Part shown: piece by piece, positions 17,528 to 26,500 of the stretch
Position numbering within the stretch: the first letter of the stretch is position 1
Layout of the letters: each line of letters starts with the position of its first letter
Origin: Flavipsychrobacter sp.
GTDB lineage: Bacteria > Bacteroidota > Bacteroidia > Chitinophagales > Chitinophagaceae
NCBI GenBank assembly: GCA_016786565.1
Contig: JAEUVY010000116.1
Coordinates: forward strand, 1 to 49,854
DNA: 49,854 nucleotides
Direction: 5' to 3'
Notes under the pieces: generated by a model
Seen by the model: the letters and a program-made list of their open reading frames with translations, nothing else
Database searches by the model: none
Told to the model about the DNA's origin: nothing
Translations under genes and position numbers: made by a program

Positions 17528-18715
17528 GTGAAGATTCTTTTTCTGGCAAACAGGGTCCCCTACCCACCCTACCGTGGCGATAAGCTCAAGATCTTCAACC
17601 TGGCAACAAGGCTGAAAGAAAGGCATGAGTTGCACCTCATTACGTTTGCTCAAAACGAGGAGGATCTTTCTTACAAAGCCGAACTGGAGAAACTATTTAC
17701 TGAGGTGCATTTTGTGTACCTACCCGGCTGGAGATCGAAAGTAAACTGCCTGGCTGCTGCATGGGATCAACGACCCTTGCAGGTGCTGTACTTCAACTCG
17801 CAAGAGATGAAAGACCGTCTGTCAGCTCTTCTTGAGAAGCATCGCTATGACGCTGTGCACGTCCAGCATCTGCGCATGTCGCCGTATCTGGCTGAAAGAA
17901 AGGATATCCCGCGAATACTCGATCTGCCTGACGCCTTCTCTCTATACTGGGAACGCCGAAAAAAGGTAAAGCGGAACATTCTGGTATCCATGTTTGAAAA
18001 TCTGGAGCAGAAAAGAGTGTTCAGGTATGAGCGTATCCTTGAGGAATACAACATGTCGCTGGCTTGTTCTGTAGAGGATATCAATTATCTGAAAGAACAC
18101 CATCGCACGGCCAATCTTTGCCTATTACCTAACGGTGTGGACCTGACGACATTTGCGTTGCGCAACCACGATTATAGCCACAACAAAACACTGCTGTTCA
18201 CAGGTAACATGGACTATGCACCGAACGTGGATGCAGTAGTACACTTTGCAACCAACATACTGCCCGAGATCAGGAAGGCGCATCCCAATGTGAAATTCAT
18301 CATCGGAGGGCAACGACCCGTTCAGAAAGTACTGGACCTGGCATGTGACTATATTATAGTGACCGGCTTCATAAAAGACCTTGCAGCAACGTACAACGAA
18401 GCTTCGGTGGTGGTTGCCCCGCTGCGATTTGGTGCGGGCACCCAGAACAAAGTACTCGAGGCAATGGCTATGGGTGTGCCTGTGGTTTGCTCAAACATAG
18501 GATTTGCCGGTCTTGGAATAACCAGTGGAGAAGGCGCTATCATGCAGACCGACCCAATGATGTTCGCAAACTCAGTTTCAGAACTGCTCGCTTCTGCCAC
18601 CGAACGAGAACGCGTAGGGAAAGCCGGAGCAAACGTTATCCGCACCCGCTTCGACTGGGACATCATAGCCGCACAACTGGAAAACTACCTGATGCAAGTT
18701 GCCGGAAAAGTATAA
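17528..18715 (+). CDS. Glycosyltransferase family 4/1, Stp1-like
   Basis: 395 aa with a GTG start, 4 bp after the GT9 stop. The N-terminus (ANRVPYPPYRGDK) and overall form match the sugar transferase family first noted with PEP-CTERM/exosortase systems (TIGR03087-like). The C-terminal GT-B half has NGVDLTTF, LLFTGNMDYAPN and the donor-binding APLRFGAGTQNKVLEAMAMG. It probably transfers a nucleotide sugar onto a lipid-linked or LPS-core acceptor. No exosortase gene is seen nearby. It is convergent with def. Confidence 0.9.
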   Translation: MKILFLANRVPYPPYRGDKLKIFNLATRLKERHELHLITFAQNEEDLSYKAELEKLFTEVHFVYLPGWRSKVNCLAAAWDQRPLQVLYFNSQEMKDRLSALLEKHRYDAVHVQHLRMSPYLAERKDIPRILDLPDAFSLYWERRKKVKRNILVSMFENLEQKRVFRYERILEEYNMSLACSVEDINYLKEHHRTANLCLLPNGVDLTTFALRNHDYSHNKTLLFTGNMDYAPNVDAVVHFATNILPEIRKAHPNVKFIIGGQRPVQKVLDLACDYIIVTGFIKDLAATYNEASVVVAPLRFGAGTQNKVLEAMAMGVPVVCSNIGFAGLGITSGEGAIMQTDPMMFANSVSELLASATERERVGKAGANVIRTRFDWDIIAAQLENYLMQVAGKV

Positions 18716-18737
18716 TAAAGAGACCCTGTAAAACGAC

Positions 18738-19316
18738 CTACTTGTTGAAGATCATCCTGTAATCGGTATGGATCTTACCTTTTGATATATCGTCCAGCTT
18801 TTTCTTCAGCAGGCGCTTTTTCAGCGGAGAGATATAGTCAATGAACAGTTTGCCCTCAATGTGGTCATATTCGTGCTGAATGACACGCGCTGTTATGCCA
18901 TGAAAATCACGCTCGTGCTCTACAAAGTTCTCATCGAGATAAGAAATGCGGATGTTGCTATGGCGTTGGATATCTTCCCGCACCTTAGGAATACTCAAAC
19001 AACCTTCGTTGTAAGGCCACAACTTGCCCGATTCATCGATCATTTGCGCGTTGATAAACACCTGCTTTATCGGCTCCTCACCGGGATATTTGCGCTTATC
19101 CTCGTCGTCAAAATCCTCAACTATCTGCACAGTATCAACAAGGAAAAGACGGATCGGTTTATTGATCTGCGGAGCAGCCAAACCTACACCACTACTATTA
19201 TAAAGCGTCTCCCACATGTCAGTAAGCAGCTTATCAAGCCCGGCATATTCGGGAGTAATATCATCACATACTTTTCGCAAAACCGGACTTCCGTAAGCAA
19301 CTACAGGTAATATCAT
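18738..19316 (-). CDS. def: Peptide deformylase
   Basis: 192 aa. All three deformylase motifs are present: GVGLAAPQ (43-50), EGCLS with metal ligand C106, and QHEYDH with H148, E149 and H152. The enzyme removes the N-formyl group from nascent proteins using Fe2+ or a similar metal. A charged insertion (about 66-84, DFDDEDKRKYPGEE) lengthens the loop before motif 2, as seen in Bacteroidota deformylases. A CAAAGTTA sequence (TAACTTTG on the coding strand) lies 26 nt upstream of the start. Confidence 0.97.
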   Translation of the reverse strand: MILPVVAYGSPVLRKVCDDITPEYAGLDKLLTDMWETLYNSSGVGLAAPQINKPIRLFLVDTVQIVEDFDDEDKRKYPGEEPIKQVFINAQMIDESGKLWPYNEGCLSIPKVREDIQRHSNIRISYLDENFVEHERDFHGITARVIQHEYDHIEGKLFIDYISPLKKRLLKKKLDDISKGKIHTDYRMIFNK

Positions 19317-19341
19317 CTAAATTAAAATATTAAATAGAACG

Positions 19342-19349
19342 CAAAGTTA
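19342..19349 (-). promoter_or_regulatory. Putative -7 element of def
   Basis: Reads TAACTTTG on the minus strand, matching TAnnTTTG, 26 nt before the def start codon. No convincing -33 TTG is found. Confidence 0.4.
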
Positions 19350-19383
19350 ATGCAAATTCGGTCACGATAGGCTTGGCGCAGCA

Positions 19384-20520
19384 CTATCGCTTGATAGGCG
19401 TTAACAACAACACCAATAAAGACAAGAGCCCTATGAAGATGCCAACCACAGATACCTGCTCCAGAGAGTAGCCCGACGCCATTACAGTGACGATAAGAAA
19501 ACCCAGTATGGCAGCAACCCAACCCGACGACGATAGCACAGACTGTGCGTGCTTTTGCTCTTCGATAGGAAATTGATCGTAAAAGATCTTCTGCGAAACA
19601 CCCCTGCTGCAATAGGTCATGATGCCAATGAGCACAGAAACACCGAGGTAATACCCAAAGCCCTTGGCGGCAGCCAGCAGAAACAATGCACCGGTAACAC
19701 TCAATAACGTGACCATCAGCAACCACTTTCCGCTGATCTTTTGCGACAGTAGTCCGAAAAGATATGGCAAAGGAAAAACAATGAGCGCGCCAAGGGCAAA
19801 TAGGTTCGACACCTCGCTGACCTGATACCCGCCCGACCGCATCATCAAAGACAGATTAAACCTGCCGGTGAACGACAACATAATACCCGCATTAAGTGCG
19901 ATGAGCAAAAACCATACGCGCGCCGATATTTTGAAGTTGCCTGGCATTGAAGCAAACCGCTGATATACTCTATCAAACTCACCCGACATCAGTACGAACC
20001 TGATAACAATTGAGACCACCGCGAATGCCGCGAACGACTGAACAGCACCGGCAAACTGCAGCACCGGCCCCATCATAAAGCCGCCCAGCACAGCTCCAAG
20101 TAGCGTAGTGTTTGCCAATAAGCCGAAATTACGCCCGCTGTCCTCCTCTGTACTCACATAACTCATCATTATACTGTACACGTTTATCTGCACACCACAA
20201 AGAAACCAGTACAACGACGTGCCGAAAAGAAACAAATAGTAACCTGAGCTAATACCCATAACCATAAGAAACACAGCAGTGAGAATGCCGATCAGCAATG
20301 ACAGGCGGGAGACCGACCTGAAGCGGGACATGATGGCGGGTGTCAGCCACGATCCCAGCGCGATGGCCAGATAGGTTACCGCCATGAACACACTGTTCAT
20401 GCGGGCATCGGCACCTTTTTCGGCTATCAGCAATGGCAATACAGGGTAAATACCCTGCAAAATGATGCGGTCGATGGTAGCAACCAATAATAGTTTGAGA
20501 ACCGGACCGCGCATGATCAT
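19384..20520 (-). CDS. MFS transporter
   Basis: 378 aa, highly hydrophobic with about 11-12 predicted membrane helices. The conserved loop after TM2 is recognisable (SRFRSVSRLS), as is the MFS-like two-fold pattern with a central charged loop near residues 180-195. It is an inner-membrane secondary transporter; the substrate cannot be inferred. It is last of a minus-strand run antiporter / lipoprotein / MFS with gaps of 9 and 15 bp. The start could instead be the third codon (Met-Arg-Gly). Confidence 0.88.
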   Translation of the reverse strand: MIMRGPVLKLLLVATIDRIILQGIYPVLPLLIAEKGADARMNSVFMAVTYLAIALGSWLTPAIMSRFRSVSRLSLLIGILTAVFLMVMGISSGYYLFLFGTSLYWFLCGVQINVYSIMMSYVSTEEDSGRNFGLLANTTLLGAVLGGFMMGPVLQFAGAVQSFAAFAVVSIVIRFVLMSGEFDRVYQRFASMPGNFKISARVWFLLIALNAGIMLSFTGRFNLSLMMRSGGYQVSEVSNLFALGALIVFPLPYLFGLLSQKISGKWLLMVTLLSVTGALFLLAAAKGFGYYLGVSVLIGIMTYCSRGVSQKIFYDQFPIEEQKHAQSVLSSSGWVAAILGFLIVTVMASGYSLEQVSVVGIFIGLLSLLVLLLTPIKR

Positions 20521-20535
20521 TGGCGTTGCCGTCTT

Positions 20536-21096
20536 TTACTTTAGAAATGCATCTTTGAGAAATGCGACAGCCTTATCCGCAGAGTATTTCCTGCTTTTCA
20601 AATGTATTGTGCGGTAACCACACTCGTTGCAGGCGCAATCTTTAACCCCACTAATGAGGTACTGATCGATACCATCGGCACGCATAGTCCAGATAATGTA
20701 ACGGTCCTTTTCGTTCTCCTCAATGATCCGGGTGGGCTGCTCCAGCATGCTATTGTATTTCGATTCAACATCATAATACTTCCTTACGAAGTCGTAACCA
20801 TCCGTTCCATTTTTCGCAAACGGAAAACTCTTACAGGCGCCTACTGACACGATGAGCGTAGCCGTATCCTTGTGATAGAAATACTGTTGCCTCGTTGCTT
20901 TGTTGTACTTGCCTGCCGCCCACTTTTCCGGAATAGAGACAACACCCCAAGGTGTTGTAGCATATACTGTGCGCCCTATATTCTCGTCGAAATGAATATC
21001 AGATGGCGACTGCGGCACCATTTTCGAATGACAGCCGGTGACAAGCGGAAACAGTATCACCAACAGCAAAATAGCTTTACAAATAAACTTCATCAT
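20536..21096 (-). CDS. Lipoprotein of unknown function with Cys cluster
   Basis: 186 aa. The signal peptide MMKFICKAILLLVILFPLVTGC ends in a lipobox with Cys at 22. The mature part is mixed alpha/beta with no family that I recognise. A CACNEC motif (CxCxxC) lies near residues 155-160, followed by GYRTIHLKSRKYS. This could bind a metal or form disulphides. It lies 9 bp after the cation antiporter gene and 15 bp before the MFS gene, so the three are probably one transcript. Confidence 0.75.
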   Translation of the reverse strand: MMKFICKAILLLVILFPLVTGCHSKMVPQSPSDIHFDENIGRTVYATTPWGVVSIPEKWAAGKYNKATRQQYFYHKDTATLIVSVGACKSFPFAKNGTDGYDFVRKYYDVESKYNSMLEQPTRIIEENEKDRYIIWTMRADGIDQYLISGVKDCACNECGYRTIHLKSRKYSADKAVAFLKDAFLK

Positions 21097-21105
21097 TATA
21101 ATATT

Positions 21106-23379
21106 TTATCCTGCGACAAGCACAGTACCCGATTCAGGGTTATGTCCCTTGGCCATGGTTTTCTCAAAAACCAAAATACGTTTCGGATTCCCTACAATCC
21201 ACAAAACGTCTCCCGACTGCAATGTTACTGAAGATTCAGGATTCAACAGACGTTCGCCGCTTCGTTCTATGCCAACTATCAATCCCTTTGTAAGTTCTCT
21301 GATCTCCGACTGCTTGATCGTTTTGCCAACTACCTCAGCGCCAAAACCTATCTCTACACGCTGTAGGGTCAACTCATCCTCCGGCATAATTTTCCTGACA
21401 CGGGTAGGACTGTTCTCATCCAGGTATTGTTTGAACGCGGTAACCTGCTCATCTGTACCAATAACAAACAATGTGTCGTCCGGATATACACGCTCCGTTC
21501 TATCGGGTGCCTGTATCGTGAAGTCCCCTCTTTTGATCATCGCTATGTTCACACCATAATCTTCCCTCAGGTGCAACTCCATAAGCATCAGACCCGCGCC
21601 TTTAAAATCGGGCGAAACAATAAAATTGGTAATATGGGCGTCCCAGGGTGTAAGATGCGCGCCACTATCCCTCCTGTCCTGTTGTTCCTTTTCATTTAGG
21701 TTCGACATAAAACGCCCCTCGACCCATGTGCTCACCATTTGAAGACGTTTGTAATTGATCACCAGCAATGCAAGCGTAACTGCCAACAAACATAGTGCCA
21801 CTACATAAGAAACAATGTAATGCACCAGAAAACCCATTAGCACCAACGTTATCACAAATCTCACGAGCTGCAATACGATCATAGGCCCCCGATAATACTT
21901 GTTAGCCCAAAGTCTGGCAGCGGTTCCCGGCATTATTCGCCTTATAGACAGCGACCATAAAAACGGAGACATGACCAATAATGCCGCACCACCTGTCAAT
22001 GCACGCATAACTGGCGTGTCCGATTTGTACAATACTGCAGGAAGCACCAGCTTTGAAGTAATAAGCACTCCCCCGATTACTACAACCGAATATATAAATA
22101 CCTGGATCACATAATTAGTGATGTACTTTGTCCAATCGCTGGTAGGCTTAACAGCCTGTCCTTCGGAACTGTATTTATCTATGGCATCCTTCCACTTAAA
22201 AGGCAAACGTCTTTCGAGAAACAAAAAAACGTTGCCGGAAGTTTTCATCATATAAGGTGTAGTGAATGTAGTGACCGCCGACACTAAAACCGCGATCGGA
22301 TATAGTTGCGGACTGGTCAGTCCCATTGCCAACCCCATCGTAGCTATGATAAAAGAAAACTCACCTATCTGAGAAAGACTCATTCCCGTTTGTACCGATA
22401 TCTTGAGTGGCTGCCTCGAAAGCAGGGCTCCTATCATGGTGCTCAGTGGCTGCCCAACGAGCACAAGTAAGGTGATACCGATGATCTGTGTCCAGTACTG
22501 CGGCACAACCGCAAGGTCAATCATCATGCCTACCGACACAAAAAAAACAGCACCAAACATTTCCTTAATGGCAGTTGTGTGATGTTCAATTTTACTACCG
22601 AATGGCGTCTCAGCTAAAATGGAGCCCATTATAAAAGCCCCAAGAGCCGGTGAAAACCCTGCCTGAGTTGCCAGAACTACCATCAAAAAACACAGGGCCA
22701 ATGCACTGATCAGCAGCATCTCGTTGTTCATGAATTTGCTTGCCTTTCTAAAAATGGTGGGAAGAAAGAAAATGCCCGAAACAAACCACAACACCAGAAA
22801 GAAAACTAACTTCCCTACCGGTTTCAACAGCTCAGCGCCTGAGAGCATAGTGCTGGCGCCTATTGTGGGCAAAAGCACAAGCATCAATATCGCAGCAAGG
22901 TCCTGCACCACCAAAACGCCAAAAACCACACTCGCAAATTTCTTCTCCTTTACGCCCAGCTCTTCAAATGCCCTGATAATGATGGTAGTTGACGAAATAG
23001 AGATCATTGCCCCCAAAAAGATGCTATCGGTGGTGGACCACCCAAGCGCTCTACCGGCCCCTATGCCCAGAAACATCATTACTGCCAGTTCTGTAATTGC
23101 AATTACAGACGCTGTACCACCAACCCGCATCAGCTTTTTGAAGCTAAACTCCAGACCAAGACAAAACAAAAGTACTATGACGCCTATCTGGGCCCATACC
23201 TCTATACTCTCGGCATCAGCTACGCTGGGAAAAAGAGGGAACTTGGGTCCAACCAATACACCGGCAATTATGTACCCCAGAACCATGGGTTGCTTCAACC
23301 ATTTAAAAACAAGGGTCACTACCGCTGCAGCTCCCATCACCAACGCCAGATCTGATACTAAAGGTGGCAGGTTACTCAT
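21106..23379 (-). CDS. CPA2-type cation/proton antiporter with two C-terminal RCK_C domains
   Basis: 757 aa. Residues about 1-390 form a KefB/YbaL-type Na+/H+-exchanger domain of about 12 membrane helices (LGYIIAGVLVGP, GVLVVQDLAAILML). Further hydrophobic helices lie at about 420-560. Two TrkA-C (RCK_C) domains follow at about 585-660 and 675-745. RCK_C domains sense ions or small ligands and gate K+ or Na+ efflux. The NAD-binding RCK_N (Rossmann) half found in KefB/KefC/YbaL is absent. Probable role: K+ or Na+ export and pH control across the inner membrane. Confidence 0.92.
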   Translation of the reverse strand: MSNLPPLVSDLALVMGAAAVVTLVFKWLKQPMVLGYIIAGVLVGPKFPLFPSVADAESIEVWAQIGVIVLLFCLGLEFSFKKLMRVGGTASVIAITELAVMMFLGIGAGRALGWSTTDSIFLGAMISISSTTIIIRAFEELGVKEKKFASVVFGVLVVQDLAAILMLVLLPTIGASTMLSGAELLKPVGKLVFFLVLWFVSGIFFLPTIFRKASKFMNNEMLLISALALCFLMVVLATQAGFSPALGAFIMGSILAETPFGSKIEHHTTAIKEMFGAVFFVSVGMMIDLAVVPQYWTQIIGITLLVLVGQPLSTMIGALLSRQPLKISVQTGMSLSQIGEFSFIIATMGLAMGLTSPQLYPIAVLVSAVTTFTTPYMMKTSGNVFLFLERRLPFKWKDAIDKYSSEGQAVKPTSDWTKYITNYVIQVFIYSVVVIGGVLITSKLVLPAVLYKSDTPVMRALTGGAALLVMSPFLWSLSIRRIMPGTAARLWANKYYRGPMIVLQLVRFVITLVLMGFLVHYIVSYVVALCLLAVTLALLVINYKRLQMVSTWVEGRFMSNLNEKEQQDRRDSGAHLTPWDAHITNFIVSPDFKGAGLMLMELHLREDYGVNIAMIKRGDFTIQAPDRTERVYPDDTLFVIGTDEQVTAFKQYLDENSPTRVRKIMPEDELTLQRVEIGFGAEVVGKTIKQSEIRELTKGLIVGIERSGERLLNPESSVTLQSGDVLWIVGNPKRILVFEKTMAKGHNPESGTVLVAG

Positions 23380-23558
23380 TCAAAAATAATTTCAGGTGAA
23401 AAATATTTTGGTTCCTATTTCGTTAAAGATAACCAACGGCCCCCTATTTCGCTGATGGTTCAATAATATTTAACAAGTTCCACCACTTCACATCCATGAA
23501 AGAAGTGTATGTGGGCCAAATTCGCGATATTTATAGAGTGATATTTTTCAATTTACCT

Positions 23559-26500
23559 ATGTCGTCCAGAGCAGTATATATTCTTACTTTCCTGATAGCC
23601 TTTTTTCAAACTGTAGCTGCACGCGGGCAGGTGACTACTGTATCAAGATCCGTTAGGCTTAAGGACCACGATGTACGTCTGGACGAAAATGTTGACCATT
23701 TTTTCGACCAGCATCCGTCTTCACCGGGGTCACGAAAACAGGTCATCCTCCAATTCAGCACCCTTCCATCGGACGTGGAAAAGAAGCAATTATCTGAAAA
23801 TGGAATTACGTTACTCGAATACATCTCTGATAACACATTTCTTGCATTAGTTGGGGCAAAGGCAAAAACACCCACGCCATTATTGAATAAACTGGTTGGG
23901 ATCCAATCAGTGAAAGCTGAATGGAAAGCCGATGACTACATGTGGCAAAAAGCTATAGGCACAAAATCTTCACTAAATTGTGTGGTCTCGTTCCTGCCCG
24001 GCATCCTCCGCACTGACGTAGAAAAGATCGTTTCCAAATTAGGTGGTCATGTAACACCAGGAAACCTTGAAGACCATAATTACTACAATATCACTATCCC
24101 TGCATCAGCGATCAAAGACCTTGCCGCCAATGAAAGCGTCTATTTCATAGGCCCGGCCACCAAAGACCGTCCGCTTGACGCACAATCAGTACCGGCTGTA
24201 AAAGGAAATAACGCAGGTGCAAGACCGCTTGCAGGTGGTTTCGGGCTCACAGGTGATGGGGTCACAATTGGCGTAGGCGACAATACATCCGGCATATTCC
24301 ATACCGATGTGGCCGACCGCATCCTCAATTACAACCCTGCCCCGGTGACCAATCACGGCATTCATATCAATTGTATAGCCGGTGGCGCTGCCATCCTCGA
24401 CCCTTTGGCTGTTAGCATGACACCCAAGGTCTCTCTCATCAATTTCTTCTTCAGCAATGTCCTCTCGGCCACTGGCGCTATGTACAAAGACCACAATATG
24501 ACCATCACCAACAACTCCTATACCGTTGTTGAGGGCGACTGTGGCTACTTTGGTGTATACGACCTGTATTCAAGATTTCTGGACACAATGGCTCTGCAGT
24601 ACCCGGAAGTGCAGCATGTGTTTGCGGCCGGTAATGATGGTAATATATCTTGCCCGCCCTACGCTCCGGGCTACGGCACCGTTGGCGGTGGTTACCAACC
24701 TTCCAAAAATACCATAGTAGTTGGCAGCACTACTCACAACTTCCGTCAGGCAGACAACCAGTCGCGTGGTCCTGTTCGCGACGGACGCATACGGCCGGAC
24801 ATTGTCGCCGTTGGCGCAAATGTTTACTCCGGACTCAGGAACAATACTTATGGTTGGGCAGGTGGCACCAGCATGGCGGCACCACAGGTAGCCAGTGGCC
24901 TGGCCGTGCTTACAGAAAGATACAAACAGATCAATGGCGGAACTCAACCACGTGCCGACCTGCTGAAAACTATCCTGATGGCCGGCGCTATGGACCTGGG
25001 TACACCCGGCCCCGACTTTAGCTATGGCTTCGGCATGATGGATGTAGGCCGATCGCTATCAATATTGAACGAACACAATTACTTCATCGGCGATGTTGGT
25101 AATAACGACTCGGCAGTCTTCTCGTTCATAGTAGCACCCGGTAGTAAGCAAATGCGTATATTATTATACTGGAATGATGTGCCCGCCAGCCCCTATTCTG
25201 CACGTCAGCTCATAAACGATCTCGACCTCACAGTAACAACACCCAACGGCTCATTGCACCTGCCACTCGTACCCGATGAGAATATCCTGAACATTCTGAA
25301 CCCTGCCACCGAACGAAGAGACCGGCTGAACAATGTGGAGCAGGTCACTATTTCAACTCCTACACCGGGAACATACACCATAACAGTGCGTGGGCACAAT
25401 GTCCCTGTTGGCCCGCAGCACTTTGCCGTTGCATATGACCTGGCACCAGATGGGATACAGCTTACCTACCCAAGAGGCGGAGAGTCCATATCAAACAAAG
25501 ACTCACTCAGGGTAATATGGAATACCGTATCCATCTCAGCCTCATACGCTATAGCCTTCAGCACAGACGGAGGCACAACATGGTCTACGGTAAACCCGAA
25601 CACACCCGCATCACTGCATTTTTGTGCATTTATTCCGGCGGGAGTTAATTCGTCCAACTGCAGAGTGCGCATCACCGACAACTCAACAGGTATGTCTGTC
25701 ACCTCGGGGGATTTTGTAGTATCCACACCTCCTGCTGTCGCACTCAATTCGTCGCAGTGTCCCGGATATGTAAACATTCATTGGTCACCTATCCCCGGAG
25801 CAAGCGGCTACGAGATGCTCAAAAAAACGGGTGCCCAAATGACTGTTGTTGATACTGTAACGGATACTGCATATTCATTCAGTGCCATGCCCCTGAACGA
25901 CCATTCATATGTGGCTGTGCAACCACTATTAAACGGAAAGCGTGCCTATCGTAGCCTAGCGCTCACAACTATCGCCAACACAGGCGATTGCAGTCTACCT
26001 GTATCGAATGGAGATCTGATGGCTGTTGATATCCCCAACCCTAAAGGAGGTAGATTGTACACTTCATCGGCACCCGGCAACAGTGCCACTGTTGTAGCAA
26101 GGATCCGGAATCTTTACAACACTCCATGCAGCACCTACATTATTTCCTACCGGATCAACTCATTGCCATGGCAAGACATCGCTAACCCCGGCACCGTCAT
26201 CCCTGCAAACAATACCGCTGACGTGATCATCCCCGGTATTTCTTTCGCAGACACAGGGACATATAAAGTAACAATAGCGATAACCAACACTGCCCTCACC
26301 GACCCCGAGCGCCGCAATGACACTTTTGCAACAACAATAAAGTGCTTACCGAATGACCCTATAGATCTTTCAGTTCCGTTTACCGACGATTTTGAGAGCA
26401 TGGCTATCATTTCGGCAACCAAGGACTCGATAGGCATCAGCCCCAATGCTCATTGGGACTACTTCAACGATGACGACTCAGGAAGGATACGTTCTCGCGC

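Noticed and set aside
23381..23388. TATTTTTG -7-like match just before the antiporter start
   Set aside because: It ends one base before the ATG, so transcription would begin inside the gene, and no -33 element is present.
22724..23389. 221-codon plus-strand open frame opposite the antiporter gene
   Set aside because: Antisense of hydrophobic codons gives a Ser/Pro/Asn-rich pseudo-protein; the antiporter on the other strand is clearly real.
23414..23451. Two copies of CCTATTTCG 29 bp apart between the antiporter and subtilase genes
   Set aside because: Short direct repeats in AT-rich DNA with no matching promoter or third copy; not enough to call a binding site.
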